From positions 1-5,898 of the forward strand of contig JAJRVC010000670.1 of the NCBI GenBank assembly GCA_024277475.1: a DNA stretch of 5,898 bases. Reading direction: 5' to 3'. The stretch is from Deltaproteobacteria bacterium (GTDB lineage: Bacteria > Desulfobacterota > Desulfobacteria > Desulfobacterales > JAFDCJ01). A program made the position numbers and the translations under genes. The notes under the pieces are model-generated. The model did not search any database. It worked only from the letters and a program-made list of their open reading frames with translations, and was not told the origin of the DNA. Below, piece by piece: positions 1 to 5,831 of the stretch. How positions within the stretch are numbered: the stretch's first letter is position 1; every line of letters starts with the position of its first letter.

Positions 1-309
1 AGTCATGGGTTCCTGGAAAATCATCGCCATTCCGACACCTCGCAGGTCGCGCAGACGTTCCGGCGTAGCTTTGAGCAAATTCTCTTCTTGAAGCAGCACT
101 TCACCCGCCACCGCAACCAGCTGTTTACCGGGCAGCAGTCCCATGACGGCGTGGGCCGTCACCGACTTTCCGGAGCCGGATTCACCGACGAGACAGAGGG
201 TCTCACCCGGCTGCACGTGCAGGCAGATGTCCTCAATCGCATTTTCACGATCGGAACCGGCCGGCAGGCGTACGGTAAGACCGTTGATTTGCAAGACGGG
301 AGCGCCCAT
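1..309 (-). CDS. Peptide-type ABC importer ATPase, DppD/OppD-like, N-terminal part (runs off left edge)
   Basis: Cytoplasmic ATP-hydrolysing subunit that would power the importer encoded upstream of it. Only the first 103 codons are in the window; the family is usually about 320-340 residues. Visible motifs are the Walker A loop GESGSGKS at residues 42-49 and the Q-loop MIFQEPMT at 96-103, where the window ends. The ABC signature, Walker B and the C-terminal oligopeptide-transporter extension lie outside. The ATG at 307-309 starts 1 nt after the stop of the upstream permease gene, and a GAGAG ribosome-binding site (316-320) lies inside the end of that gene, so translational coupling is likely. 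The 'VTAHAVMGLLP' stretch after Walker A is typical of DppD/OppD rather than DppF/OppF. Function as an importer ATPase is secure; the substrate is not shown by this gene. Confidence 0.93.
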   Translation of the reverse strand, partial: MGAPVLQINGLTVRLPAGSDRENAIEDICLHVQPGETLCLVGESGSGKSVTAHAVMGLLPGKQLVAVAGEVLLQEENLLKATPERLRDLRGVGMAMIFQEPMT

Positions 310-310
310 T

Positions 311-1252
311 TTAAGCTCTCAGGCGTTTGGCGAGACGCGGATCGAGGGTGTCGCGCAAGCCGTCGCCGAGCATGTTGACGGCAAGTACCGTCATTGCCAG
401 AAAAATACCCGGAAACAGGATATTGTGCGGATATATCCGGAACAGCATACGTCCTTCGGCCATGATGTTGCCCCACGTAGGAGTCTCCGGGGGTATCCCG
501 GCGCCAAGGAAACTCAGGATGGCTTCTACCAGGATGGCCGAGCCACACACATAGGTGCCCTGAACGATCAGCGGTGCAATTGTGTTCGGCAACAGGTGCC
601 GCGCCAAAATCATGGGCAGAGTCGTGCCTGCGGAAATAGCCGCTTCCACATATGGCTCTTCGCGAATTGACAAAACGATCGAGCGAACCAGACGGATAAC
701 GCGCGGAATTTCCGGGATCATGATAGCTAGAATAACGGTAATCAGTCCGGCACCCCACAGGGAAACCAAGGCGATAGCGAGCAAGATGCCGGGAATTGCC
801 ATCAGTCCGTCCATAAACCGCATGATGATGCGGTCTACCCATTGGAGGTAGCCGGCCACCAGGCCAATCACCAGGCCAACGAAAACGCTGAGTGCGGCCA
901 CCGTCACACCGATAATGAGCGATACCTGGGCACCGTAGATTACCCGGCTGTAAACGTCCCGTCCAAGAGTGTCGGTTCCCATCCGGTACACCCAAACCCT
1001 CTCGTTGCCCGATTCATCGATGACAATTCTTTCTACGCCCGGTTTCTTGTTACGGTAAGTTGGATCTATATATGTGGGATCCATGGTGCCTAGCCAGGGC
1101 GCCGTTAGCGCGATCAGCACCATGATCAGCATGATTGCACCGCCGATGATAACGCTGGGGTTATGAACGAGCAGTGACCAGGTGCTGGCGGAGCGAACAG
1201 CCGCAGCCGAGGCGGCAGCGGAATCGATAGGTATTTCAAAGTTATCGGTCAA
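311..1252 (-). CDS. Peptide-type ABC importer permease, DppC/OppC-like
   Basis: Inner-membrane permease, expected to pair with the DppB-type subunit encoded just upstream. The 313-residue length is normal for the family. An N-terminal cytoplasmic tail rich in Ala/Ser is followed by TM1 (about 34-54), a periplasmic loop, then the family hallmark GTDTLGRDVYSRVIYGAQVSL (92-112, a DppC/OppC signature) and further membrane segments. The cytoplasmic EAA loop is textbook, with E203-A-A and G209, and contacts the ATPase. The start is TTG at 1250-1252, overlapping the TGA of the preceding gene by 4 nt. It is chosen because an AAGGA ribosome-binding site (1260-1264) sits 7 nt upstream, and because the first internal Met (residue 41) lies inside TM1. 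The stop is TAA at 311-313. Family assignment is firm; substrate unknown. Confidence 0.95.
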   Translation of the reverse strand: MTDNFEIPIDSAAASAAAVRSASTWSLLVHNPSVIIGGAIMLIMVLIALTAPWLGTMDPTYIDPTYRNKKPGVERIVIDESGNERVWVYRMGTDTLGRDVYSRVIYGAQVSLIIGVTVAALSVFVGLVIGLVAGYLQWVDRIIMRFMDGLMAIPGILLAIALVSLWGAGLITVILAIMIPEIPRVIRLVRSIVLSIREEPYVEAAISAGTTLPMILARHLLPNTIAPLIVQGTYVCGSAILVEAILSFLGAGIPPETPTWGNIMAEGRMLFRIYPHNILFPGIFLAMTVLAVNMLGDGLRDTLDPRLAKRLRA

Positions 1253-2190
1253 TAGCGAATCCTTGGATCGAGCAGGCAGTAAATCAGATCGACTGCCAGG
1301 TTAATAATTACATAGACAAAAGAAAACAGCAGGATGACGGCCTGAATGGTAGGATAATCACGGCCGAGCACCGCATCTACGGTCAGGCGGCCAAGCCCGG
1401 GAATGTTGTAAACACTTTCGGTGACCACCACGCCGCCGATCAGCAAGGCAATGCCGATGCCGATCACCGTGACGATGGGAACGGCGGCGTTGCGCAGCGC
1501 ATGGCGTTGCATCACCAACCGTTCTTTTAACCCTTTGGAACGGGCGGTTCTAATGTAGTCTTCGTCCAGAACATCGAGCATGCTGGCGCGCGTGATACGG
1601 GCGATCAGTGCGATATAAATGACACTGAGGGTTGCGCTGGGCAGGAGCAAATGGTGCAGGAACGGCCAGAATCCATCGGAAATGCTTCGGTACCCCTGCA
1701 CCGGAAACAGCTTCAATTCGATGGCGAATATGTAGATCAGCAAGTACCCCATTACAAAAACCGGTATGGAGAATCCGAGCACGGAAAAACCCATGACCAG
1801 CCGGTCGATCCAGCTGCCGTGTCGGTAGGCAGCAATAACGCCCAGCGGCACGGCGATAAGAATGGTCATGATCAGGGTAACCGTAGCCAGGGCCAGGGTC
1901 GGCTCCACCCGCAAAATGATGAGTTGCGTTACTTTCTTTTTGAAATAGAAAGATTCGCCGAGGTCACCCTGCAAGAGCCTACCCACCCAGATGGTCAGTT
2001 GTGTCAGGATCGATTTATTCAATCCGAGCTGCTCACGGATCTCCTCGATCTGCTGCGGCGTGCCGTTGTCGCCGGCAAGCACTGCCGCCGGGTCGCCCGG
2101 CGTCATCCGCAGCATAAAGAAAACAAATAGAGCCACCATCCCGAGGACCGGAATGGTGGCGAGCAAGCGTCTAATAGTAAATGTCAGCAT
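1249..2190 (-). CDS. Peptide-type ABC importer permease, DppB/OppB-like
   Basis: Inner-membrane permease forming the translocation path together with the DppC-type subunit. At 313 residues it matches the family length. TM1 spans about residues 9-28 and is followed by the conserved TPGDPA (30-35). A large periplasmic region contains the family-typical EQLGL (53-57) and GDLGES (75-80). Further membrane segments lie near 99-121, 134-157, 182-200, 237-260 and 282-305. The cytoplasmic coupling loop starts at DYIRTARSKGL (211-221), a standard DppB EAA variant. The protein ends in LLDPRIRY, a usual DppB terminus. The ATG (2188-2190) follows the binding-protein stop by 9 nt. Only a weak GAAG precedes it, so translation may depend on coupling to the upstream gene. 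No truncation or frameshift is seen. Confidence 0.96.
   Translation of the reverse strand: MLTFTIRRLLATIPVLGMVALFVFFMLRMTPGDPAAVLAGDNGTPQQIEEIREQLGLNKSILTQLTIWVGRLLQGDLGESFYFKKKVTQLIILRVEPTLALATVTLIMTILIAVPLGVIAAYRHGSWIDRLVMGFSVLGFSIPVFVMGYLLIYIFAIELKLFPVQGYRSISDGFWPFLHHLLLPSATLSVIYIALIARITRASMLDVLDEDYIRTARSKGLKERLVMQRHALRNAAVPIVTVIGIGIALLIGGVVVTESVYNIPGLGRLTVDAVLGRDYPTIQAVILLFSFVYVIINLAVDLIYCLLDPRIRY
1260..1264 (-). promoter_or_regulatory. Ribosome-binding site supporting the TTG start of the DppC-like gene
   Basis: AAGGA on the minus strand lies 7 nt upstream of the TTG at 1250-1252, inside the last codons of the DppB-like gene. This site decides the choice of TTG, since no ATG or GTG gives a complete first membrane segment. 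Confidence 0.7.
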
Positions 2191-2199
2191 TGCTTCGGA

Positions 2200-3792
2200 T
2201 CACTTTTTGGAAATATTCCAAAAATACGGTGCCGGGCCATCGAGGACGCCGTCAATACGGTCCTTGCGCCACGCGGACGGAATGTACCATTGACCGACGT
2301 TTGCATGGGTAACGATTTCCATGGCGCGGACCTGGATTTTCTCGGCGAGCTTCTTCTGCTTTTGCGGGTCGGTCTCGCGTGCAAATGCATCCCGCAATTT
2401 CTCCATCTTCTCATCGCAGGGCCAGCCGAACCAGGCTTTGTCGCAAGCGGCACTGAAGCCGGCGGCCATGATCGGGTTGAGGATATCGGCCGCGACCCAG
2501 GAGGTCAAGAACATATTCCAGCCGCCCTCGGACGGCGGCTCCCTTTTTGCGCGCCGCGATACCAGCGTCTGCCAGTCCATAGCCTGCAGATCGACGTTAA
2601 AACCGGCCCGCTTCAACGCCTGAGCAGCGACAGGTGCCAGGTTGTTCAGCACGGTTACGTCCGTCGATTGCATGATTACCACCGGCGTGCCGTCGTAACC
2701 GCCTTCCTTCAACAGCTTTTTAGCAAGTTTGAAATCCGACTTCATGAGGATGTCGGTGCCGGCGCTGGTGGCGAGCGGGGTACCGCAGACAAACATTGCA
2801 GGGCAAACCTTGTAGTAATCCGGATTGCCGATCACCGCCTTGAGAAAATCCTCCTGCTGGATCGCTGCCAGGACTGCCCGTCGTAACTTGACGTTGTTGA
2901 ACGGTGGGTACAAATGGTTCAAGCGAAGCATGTACTGGTTGCCCAGGGGATTGACGTTGACCAGTGCGATCGTGTCGCTCTCAGGCTCAAGGAGCGGTAA
3001 CAAATCGTGCGGGGGATTCTCCATGAAATCAATCTCACCCGCAATCAGCGCATTAACGGCAGTCTGGTGGTCGGGCATGGATATCCATTCCACCCGGTCC
3101 ACTTTCACCACCTTAGCGCCGGAAGCCCAGCTTGATGGTTCGCTGCGAGGTTTGTAAGTTGGATTCTTAACGAATACCGCTTTGTCGCCGGGTTTCCATT
3201 CATCGACTTTAAAAATGAACGGCCCGGAGCCGACATAATCCGAAATCTGTTCGTTAGCCGGTGTGTCCGCGACCCGTTTGGGCATGATAAAAGGCACGTT
3301 TGAGCTGGGTTTGGCGAGTGACATTAAAACCAGACCGTAGGGTTCCTTCAGGATTAGCTGGAAGGTCTTGTCATCGACCACCTTAAATTCACGCGTAAAT
3401 TCCAGGAGCTTTTGCCCCATGCTGTCTTTCTGCCCCCAGCGCTTGATTGAGGCCACTGCGTCTTCTGCCTTGACCGGTGCGCCGTCATGCCATAGCAGGC
3501 CGTCACGCAGGGTAAAGGTATAAGTGAGTTTGTCATCGCTGACAGAATAGTTATCGATCATCTGTGGTTTGATAGCAAGCTTCTCATCCATCGCAAATAA
3601 CGTATCGTACACCATGTACCCATAATTGCGCGACATGTAGGCAGTGGTCCAGATTGGATCGACGATTTTCAGGTCGGAATGCATCACGGCGCGCAAAGTC
3701 GTCTCTGCACAAGCGACCTGCCCGAAGCTTACTACGAGCACCAAAATAAGTGCCAGCACAACAACACATTTTGCAGTTTGTCTAAAAATCAT
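2200..3792 (-). CDS. Periplasmic substrate-binding protein of a peptide/nickel/opine-type ABC importer (SBP family 5)
   Basis: Extracytoplasmic receptor that captures the solute and delivers it to the permeases. It has 530 residues, within the usual 500-550 range. A Sec signal peptide has Arg4/Lys8, a hydrophobic core at about 10-23 and a likely signal peptidase I site Ala-Cys-Ala29|Glu30. The Cys at 28 is preceded by Gln-Val-Ala, a poor lipobox, so a soluble periplasmic form is preferred over a lipoprotein. Family 5 landmarks are VYDTLF (61-66), LRDGLLWHDGAPVKAEDA (95-112) and GSGPF (188-192). The MPDHQTAVNALIAGEIDFMENPP stretch is typical of the DppA/GsiB/opine-like subgroup. It is the first gene of the minus-strand operon and is preceded by a strong ribosome-binding site. 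Sequence alone does not give the ligand; dipeptides, glutathione-like compounds, opines and amides are all possible. Confidence 0.95.
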   Translation of the reverse strand: MIFRQTAKCVVVLALILVLVVSFGQVACAETTLRAVMHSDLKIVDPIWTTAYMSRNYGYMVYDTLFAMDEKLAIKPQMIDNYSVSDDKLTYTFTLRDGLLWHDGAPVKAEDAVASIKRWGQKDSMGQKLLEFTREFKVVDDKTFQLILKEPYGLVLMSLAKPSSNVPFIMPKRVADTPANEQISDYVGSGPFIFKVDEWKPGDKAVFVKNPTYKPRSEPSSWASGAKVVKVDRVEWISMPDHQTAVNALIAGEIDFMENPPHDLLPLLEPESDTIALVNVNPLGNQYMLRLNHLYPPFNNVKLRRAVLAAIQQEDFLKAVIGNPDYYKVCPAMFVCGTPLATSAGTDILMKSDFKLAKKLLKEGGYDGTPVVIMQSTDVTVLNNLAPVAAQALKRAGFNVDLQAMDWQTLVSRRAKREPPSEGGWNMFLTSWVAADILNPIMAAGFSAACDKAWFGWPCDEKMEKLRDAFARETDPQKQKKLAEKIQVRAMEIVTHANVGQWYIPSAWRKDRIDGVLDGPAPYFWNISKK

Positions 3793-3799
3793 TCTGTGT

Positions 3800-3807
3800 C
3801 CTCCTTT
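3800..3807 (-). promoter_or_regulatory. Strong ribosome-binding site of the binding-protein gene
   Basis: Read on the minus strand this is AAAGGAGG, close to the ideal anti-Shine-Dalgarno complement. It lies 7 nt before the ATG at 3790-3792. It fixes the start of the binding protein and fits the high expression usual for the receptor of an importer. Confidence 0.85.
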
Positions 3808-3851
3808 CTGTTTGGTACCGACGGAACGTATGCCGGATGGTCAAGGTTTGG

Positions 3852-3987
3852 GGTCTCGTAAAAATGCAAAGAAGGTTTCATGGCGAGTATAGCGAAGCAA
3901 TCTCTTCTTGTTAACTACCTATAATTATAAGATTGCCGCGTTACTTCGCTTATCGGGATGACGGGTGAGGGATCTTTTTACGAAACC
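3852..3987. repeat. MITE-like inverted-repeat element with nested palindromes
   Basis: Outer arms at 3852-3864 and 3975-3987 are inverted repeats matching at 12 of 13 positions (GGTcTCGTAAAAA against TTTTTACGAaACC). Inside them, AGCGAAG (3891-3897) pairs with CTTCGCT (3944-3950), and GCAATCT (3897-3903) pairs with AGATTGC (3930-3936), with 7 extra bases in the right arm. At the centre is the perfect palindrome TATAATTATA (3920-3929). The 'gcgaagcaatct' and 'gattgccgcg...cttcgct' arms resemble dispersed palindromic repeats I recall from many bacterial genomes, and the TTTTTACGAAACC end recalls repeats of deltaproteobacteria. No target-site duplication or transposase is visible, so mobility is inferred. 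Boundaries are those of the outer arms. Confidence 0.6.
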
Positions 3988-4020
3988 AATAAAAGTTGAA
4001 GTATCTTAGATTTGCCCGTC

Positions 4021-4048
4021 AACATATCAGAGTCAAACCGTTTGTCAA
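4021..4048 (-). promoter_or_regulatory. Candidate sigma-70-type promoter of the importer operon
   Basis: On the minus strand a perfect -35 box TTGACA (4043-4048) is followed after 16 bp by TATGTT (4021-4026), which matches 4 of 6 positions of the -10 consensus including the most conserved ones. Transcription would begin near 4014. That gives a leader of about 220 nt that runs through the inverted-repeat element before reaching the binding-protein ribosome-binding site. The assignment rests on sequence match and position only. Confidence 0.4.
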
Positions 4049-4197
4049 GCTCTATTTCCGAATTTACACAATATCAAACGGACATCTGTATTTTGAATCA
4101 TAATCTTCTTTTTGGCATACTTGGCACTCGAACAGGCAAGTTCTGATCTAACCAAAATGGAAATTTGCTATCAAATATCGGTCCTTGCAAAATAGTT

Positions 4198-4218
4198 AAT
4201 AATTGCATATGCATTATT
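4198..4218. promoter_or_regulatory. Operator-like palindrome in the divergent control region
   Basis: A perfect 10-bp core TGCATATGCA (4204-4213) is flanked by AATAA on the left and TTATT on the right, which also pair if one T (4203) is left out. The position between the two candidate promoters and the length suit a dimeric regulator shared by the importer operon and the amidase gene. No regulator gene is present in the window and the site matches no binding motif that I can name with confidence. Confidence 0.35.
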
Positions 4219-4347
4219 CAGTCGGCCTTTTTCTCGCCTCGGAAGAGTCATCCTACATAACAGCGCAGGAAATCAGCGTTGATGGGGGGGCTAATGGTCA
4301 AAGGACGTTGACAGCCAAATTCCCTATTTATTGTCTGTGATCAGAAT

Positions 4348-4353
4348 TATAAT
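4348..4353 (+). promoter_or_regulatory. Candidate -10 box of the amidase gene
   Basis: A perfect TATAAT lies 24 bp before the ATG, within the 10-bp palindrome AATTATAATT (4345-4354). Transcription would start near 4360, giving a leader of about 18 nt that just includes the ribosome-binding site. No good -35 box lies at 16-18 bp. The TTGACA at 4308-4313 is 34 bp upstream of the TATAAT, too far to be its partner. An activator-dependent promoter would fit, but this is speculative. Confidence 0.3.
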
Positions 4354-4363
4354 TAACTTTTAT

Positions 4364-4372
4364 GAGAAGGGA
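4364..4372 (+). promoter_or_regulatory. Ribosome-binding site of the amidase gene
   Basis: GAGAAGGGA ends 5 nt before the ATG at 4378-4380 and fixes that start. The upstream ATG at 4362-4364 overlaps the site and is in another frame. Confidence 0.7.
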
Positions 4373-4377
4373 CTTAC

Positions 4378-5376
4378 ATGCCAAAAAACGAAAAAAAACC
4401 TGTTGCCCCCTATATGGCAGTCGGCCTGTCCACGGTTGTATACGGCATCGCAAAGCGCAAGCACATCAAGGTCAACTTAGAAACCATCGAGGATAACATC
4501 CATGCCGCCGTATCCATGGTCAACATCAATATGCCCGTAAAATTGATTGCATTGGCCGAGGGCGCCTTGACCGGTTTTACGGATGAAGCCTTTAATCTGT
4601 CCCATACCCTGGCGGCCAATGAACTGTTTATCGACATTCCCGGTGAAGAAACGGAATTTATTGGCCGCCTGGCCAAACTATACGATACGTATATTATCGT
4701 GCAATGCAAGGCCCGCTGGCCCGAGATCATGGATGACCGTTATTTCAACACCCTGTTTATTATCTCACCGGCCGGTGAAGTGGTGCATAAAGCAGCCAAA
4801 AACCACCTGTGGTGCCGGGAACACTCCTGCACGCCGCATGATGTCTATGACCGCTGGGTAGAAATTTTCGGTGATGGCATTGAAGCTTTTTACCCCGTAT
4901 TGAGAACCAATGACATCGGTAATATTGGCACCATCTGTTGCAGCGACGGCGAATATCCTGAAGCCGTACGTGCCCTGGCCTTCAACGGCGCCGAAGTCGT
5001 TTACCGTCCCAGTGAGGCCATGCCCATGACGGGAAATTCTTATCCGGGCGGCGGCGGCTGGATGATCCAAAACCGGGGACATGCCCAGTTCAACAGTCTG
5101 TACATGCTCTGTCCCAATGTGGGGCCGGTGTTTCTTCATCCGAAAATGAAGCATCCCATCGACATCGCCGGCGGCAACTCCCATATCGTTGACTATTACG
5201 GCAACATCATGTCCTTTTCCACCTCGGGCTATAACACCATGGTGGCCTCAATTTTAGATATCGAGGCACTGCGTCAATTCAGGGTAATGAATCTCAATAG
5301 CAACTGGATGAAGGATTTAAGAACGGAAGTATTTCGCAGAATGTATGAACAGCCGCTACACCCTAAAAACCTCTAG
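4378..5376 (+). CDS. Nitrilase-superfamily C-N hydrolase, amidase/formamidase-like; ends at an in-frame TAG
   Basis: Predicted cytoplasmic thiol hydrolase acting on an amide or related C-N bond; there is no signal peptide. The catalytic triad is complete: Glu61 in LIALAEGALTG, Lys141 in AAKNHLW and Cys188 in GTICCSDGEYPE (184-195), with Glu148 as the probable structural fourth residue. The CSDGEYPE box and the Lys-x3-Trp-Cys spacing recall aliphatic amidase (CDDGNYPE, KIIPWC) more than omega-amidase or carbamoylputrescine hydrolase. A glycine-rich loop, NSYPGGGGW (residues 220-228), and GGNSHIVDYYGNIM follow. At 332 residues it is near formamidase size (~334). However, the frame continues for 63 protein-like codons beyond the TAG, so the natural product may be ~396 residues. 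It diverges from the importer operon, suggesting hydrolysis of the imported compound. Superfamily is firm; the substrate is not determined. Confidence 0.9.
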   Translation: MPKNEKKPVAPYMAVGLSTVVYGIAKRKHIKVNLETIEDNIHAAVSMVNINMPVKLIALAEGALTGFTDEAFNLSHTLAANELFIDIPGEETEFIGRLAKLYDTYIIVQCKARWPEIMDDRYFNTLFIISPAGEVVHKAAKNHLWCREHSCTPHDVYDRWVEIFGDGIEAFYPVLRTNDIGNIGTICCSDGEYPEAVRALAFNGAEVVYRPSEAMPMTGNSYPGGGGWMIQNRGHAQFNSLYMLCPNVGPVFLHPKMKHPIDIAGGNSHIVDYYGNIMSFSTSGYNTMVASILDIEALRQFRVMNLNSNWMKDLRTEVFRRMYEQPLHPKNL

Positions 5377-5568
5377 CTGGATCAGGATCCGCTGCCCCAC
5401 GCCAAGGTAGATGAAATTTACCGTGAAAACATTCGCTGTCTTATCAGGCGAGGGACCTTTACGGAGCCCGCCAATAAATTTCAAGGAGCTTATTTTCAAT
5501 CCGGCACTTCATCTCCCGAAGAAGAAAAGTGGGAGAATATAAAAAGGCTCTGGGATGAATGGGGTTAG
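5374..5568 (+). other. In-frame continuation of the amidase gene past an amber codon (readthrough, recoded codon or broken 3' end)
   Basis: After TAG (5374-5376) the same frame stays open for 63 codons (5377-5565) to a second TAG at 5566-5568. The translation begins LDQDPLPHAKVDEIYRENIR and goes on through CLIRRGTFTEPANKF to a charged end with EEEKWENIKRLWDEWG. It looks like genuine protein: balanced composition, an amphipathic helix-like Glu/Lys/Arg pattern, and a join to the preceding YEQPLHPKNL that reads as a continuous C-terminal tail. From memory, related hydrolases carry a tail of the form 'P-x-N-x-Tyr-Leu-Asp', which would place a Tyr at the amber codon; TAC or TAT to TAG is one base change. 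The segment contains no in-frame ATG, GTG or TTG and no ribosome-binding site, so a separate gene is unlikely. Whether the codon is translated cannot be told here. Confidence 0.65.
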
Positions 5569-5747
5569 AAGGAAATAGAAACTTGGACATTCAATTGAAA
5601 GAAAGCCTTTGACTTCTTCCAGTCCACCTCAGAAATCCAACACGCTGAATTGTAAATTGAAGATCCAGATGACCATAATATCTAATAGTTAAATAGTAGC
5701 CCATAAAGTATCTCATGAGAAACACCATGCGCGCTGATTATAGGTTT

Positions 5748-5762
5748 TCCGCCCGAGGCGGA
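5748..5762. repeat. GC-rich hairpin
   Basis: TCCGCC (5748-5753) and GGCGGA (5757-5762) form a perfect 6-bp stem around a 3-nt CGA loop. It is not followed by a U-tract in either direction, so it is not a standard terminator. It may be the core of a dispersed repeat or a transcript-stabilising stem. Confidence 0.55.
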
Positions 5763-5763
5763 T

Positions 5764-5784
5764 CAGGTTTCGGGTGGCAGGAAA
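5764..5784. repeat. Three degenerate 7-bp repeats, CAGGTTT type
   Basis: CAGGTTT, CGGGTGG and CAGGAAA follow one another in exact 7-bp register immediately after the GC hairpin. The units are divergent and only three are present, so this alone is weak. It gains support from the second array of 7-bp units at 5832-5867. Confidence 0.4.
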
Positions 5785-5786
5785 AG

Positions 5787-5822
5787 GGTACGCCGGATAT
5801 TGATTAATACTGGGTGCGTACC
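5787..5822. repeat. Imperfect inverted repeat of 36 bp
   Basis: GGTACGC (5787-5793) and GCGTACC (5816-5822) are perfect inverted repeats 22 bp apart. Between them a second stem TATT (5798-5801) / AATA (5806-5809) closes a 4-nt GATT loop, so both stems are nested with internal loops of 4 and 6 nt. It lies about 70 bp before the next start codon and could be an operator, a leader hairpin or part of a repeat element. Confidence 0.5.
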
Positions 5823-5831
5823 ATCGGTTGC

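Larger units (their letters stand above)
3793..4377. other. Divergent intergenic region between the importer operon and the amidase gene
   Basis: This 585-bp stretch lacks a credible coding region on either strand. It contains the importer ribosome-binding site, a MITE-like inverted-repeat element (3852-3987), a candidate minus-strand promoter (4021-4048), two 9-bp direct repeats TTGGCATAC/TTGGCACTC (4112-4129), an operator-like palindrome (4198-4218), a run of seven G (4284-4290), and a candidate plus-strand -10 box and ribosome-binding site next to the amidase start. Apart from the repeat element it is distinctly more AT-rich than the flanking genes, as expected for a divergent control region. 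No tRNA, riboswitch or intrinsic terminator could be recognised in it. Confidence 0.7.

Noticed and set aside
143..670. 175-codon open frame on the plus strand antisense to the permease and ATPase genes
   Set aside because: No ribosome-binding site and no protein-like motifs. It is opposite two well-supported coding regions.
159..995. 278-codon open frame on the minus strand overlapping the DppC-like gene in another frame
   Set aside because: It is rich in Arg/His/Gly with no recognisable domain, and overlaps a gene with clear family motifs. Typical shadow frame of a GC-rich membrane-protein gene.
2184..2453. 89-codon minus-strand frame at the end of the binding-protein gene
   Set aside because: Out of frame with the binding protein, with low-complexity Arg/Ser composition. 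The binding-protein frame is intact through its usual C-terminus.
3712..3717. Lipoprotein signal at Cys28 of the binding protein
   Set aside because: The residue at -3 is Gln, which breaks the lipobox. The adjacent Ala-Cys-Ala site fits signal peptidase I better.
4122..4138. Sigma-54-like TGGCAC...GGCA sequence
   Set aside because: The distance between the GG and GC elements is 11 bp instead of the required 10, and the -12 half lacks the TTGC form.
4122..4142. Possible tRNA T-arm remnant on the minus strand (GTTCGAGT)
   Set aside because: The flanking bases do not form the required 5-bp T-stem and there is no acceptor or anticodon arm around it.
4284..4290. Run of seven G as a possible phase-variable tract
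   Set aside because: It lies outside coding sequence and outside the plausible promoter spacers. A tract of seven in a single sequence gives no sign of length variation.
4308..4336. TTGACA at 4308-4313 as a -35 box for the amidase gene
   Set aside because: The hexamer at 17 bp (TTGTCT) matches the -10 consensus at only 2 of 6 positions, and the good TATAAT is 34 bp away.
5727..5807. 26-codon open frame starting ATG at 5727
   Set aside because: No convincing ribosome-binding site, and most of it is made of the hairpin and heptad repeats.
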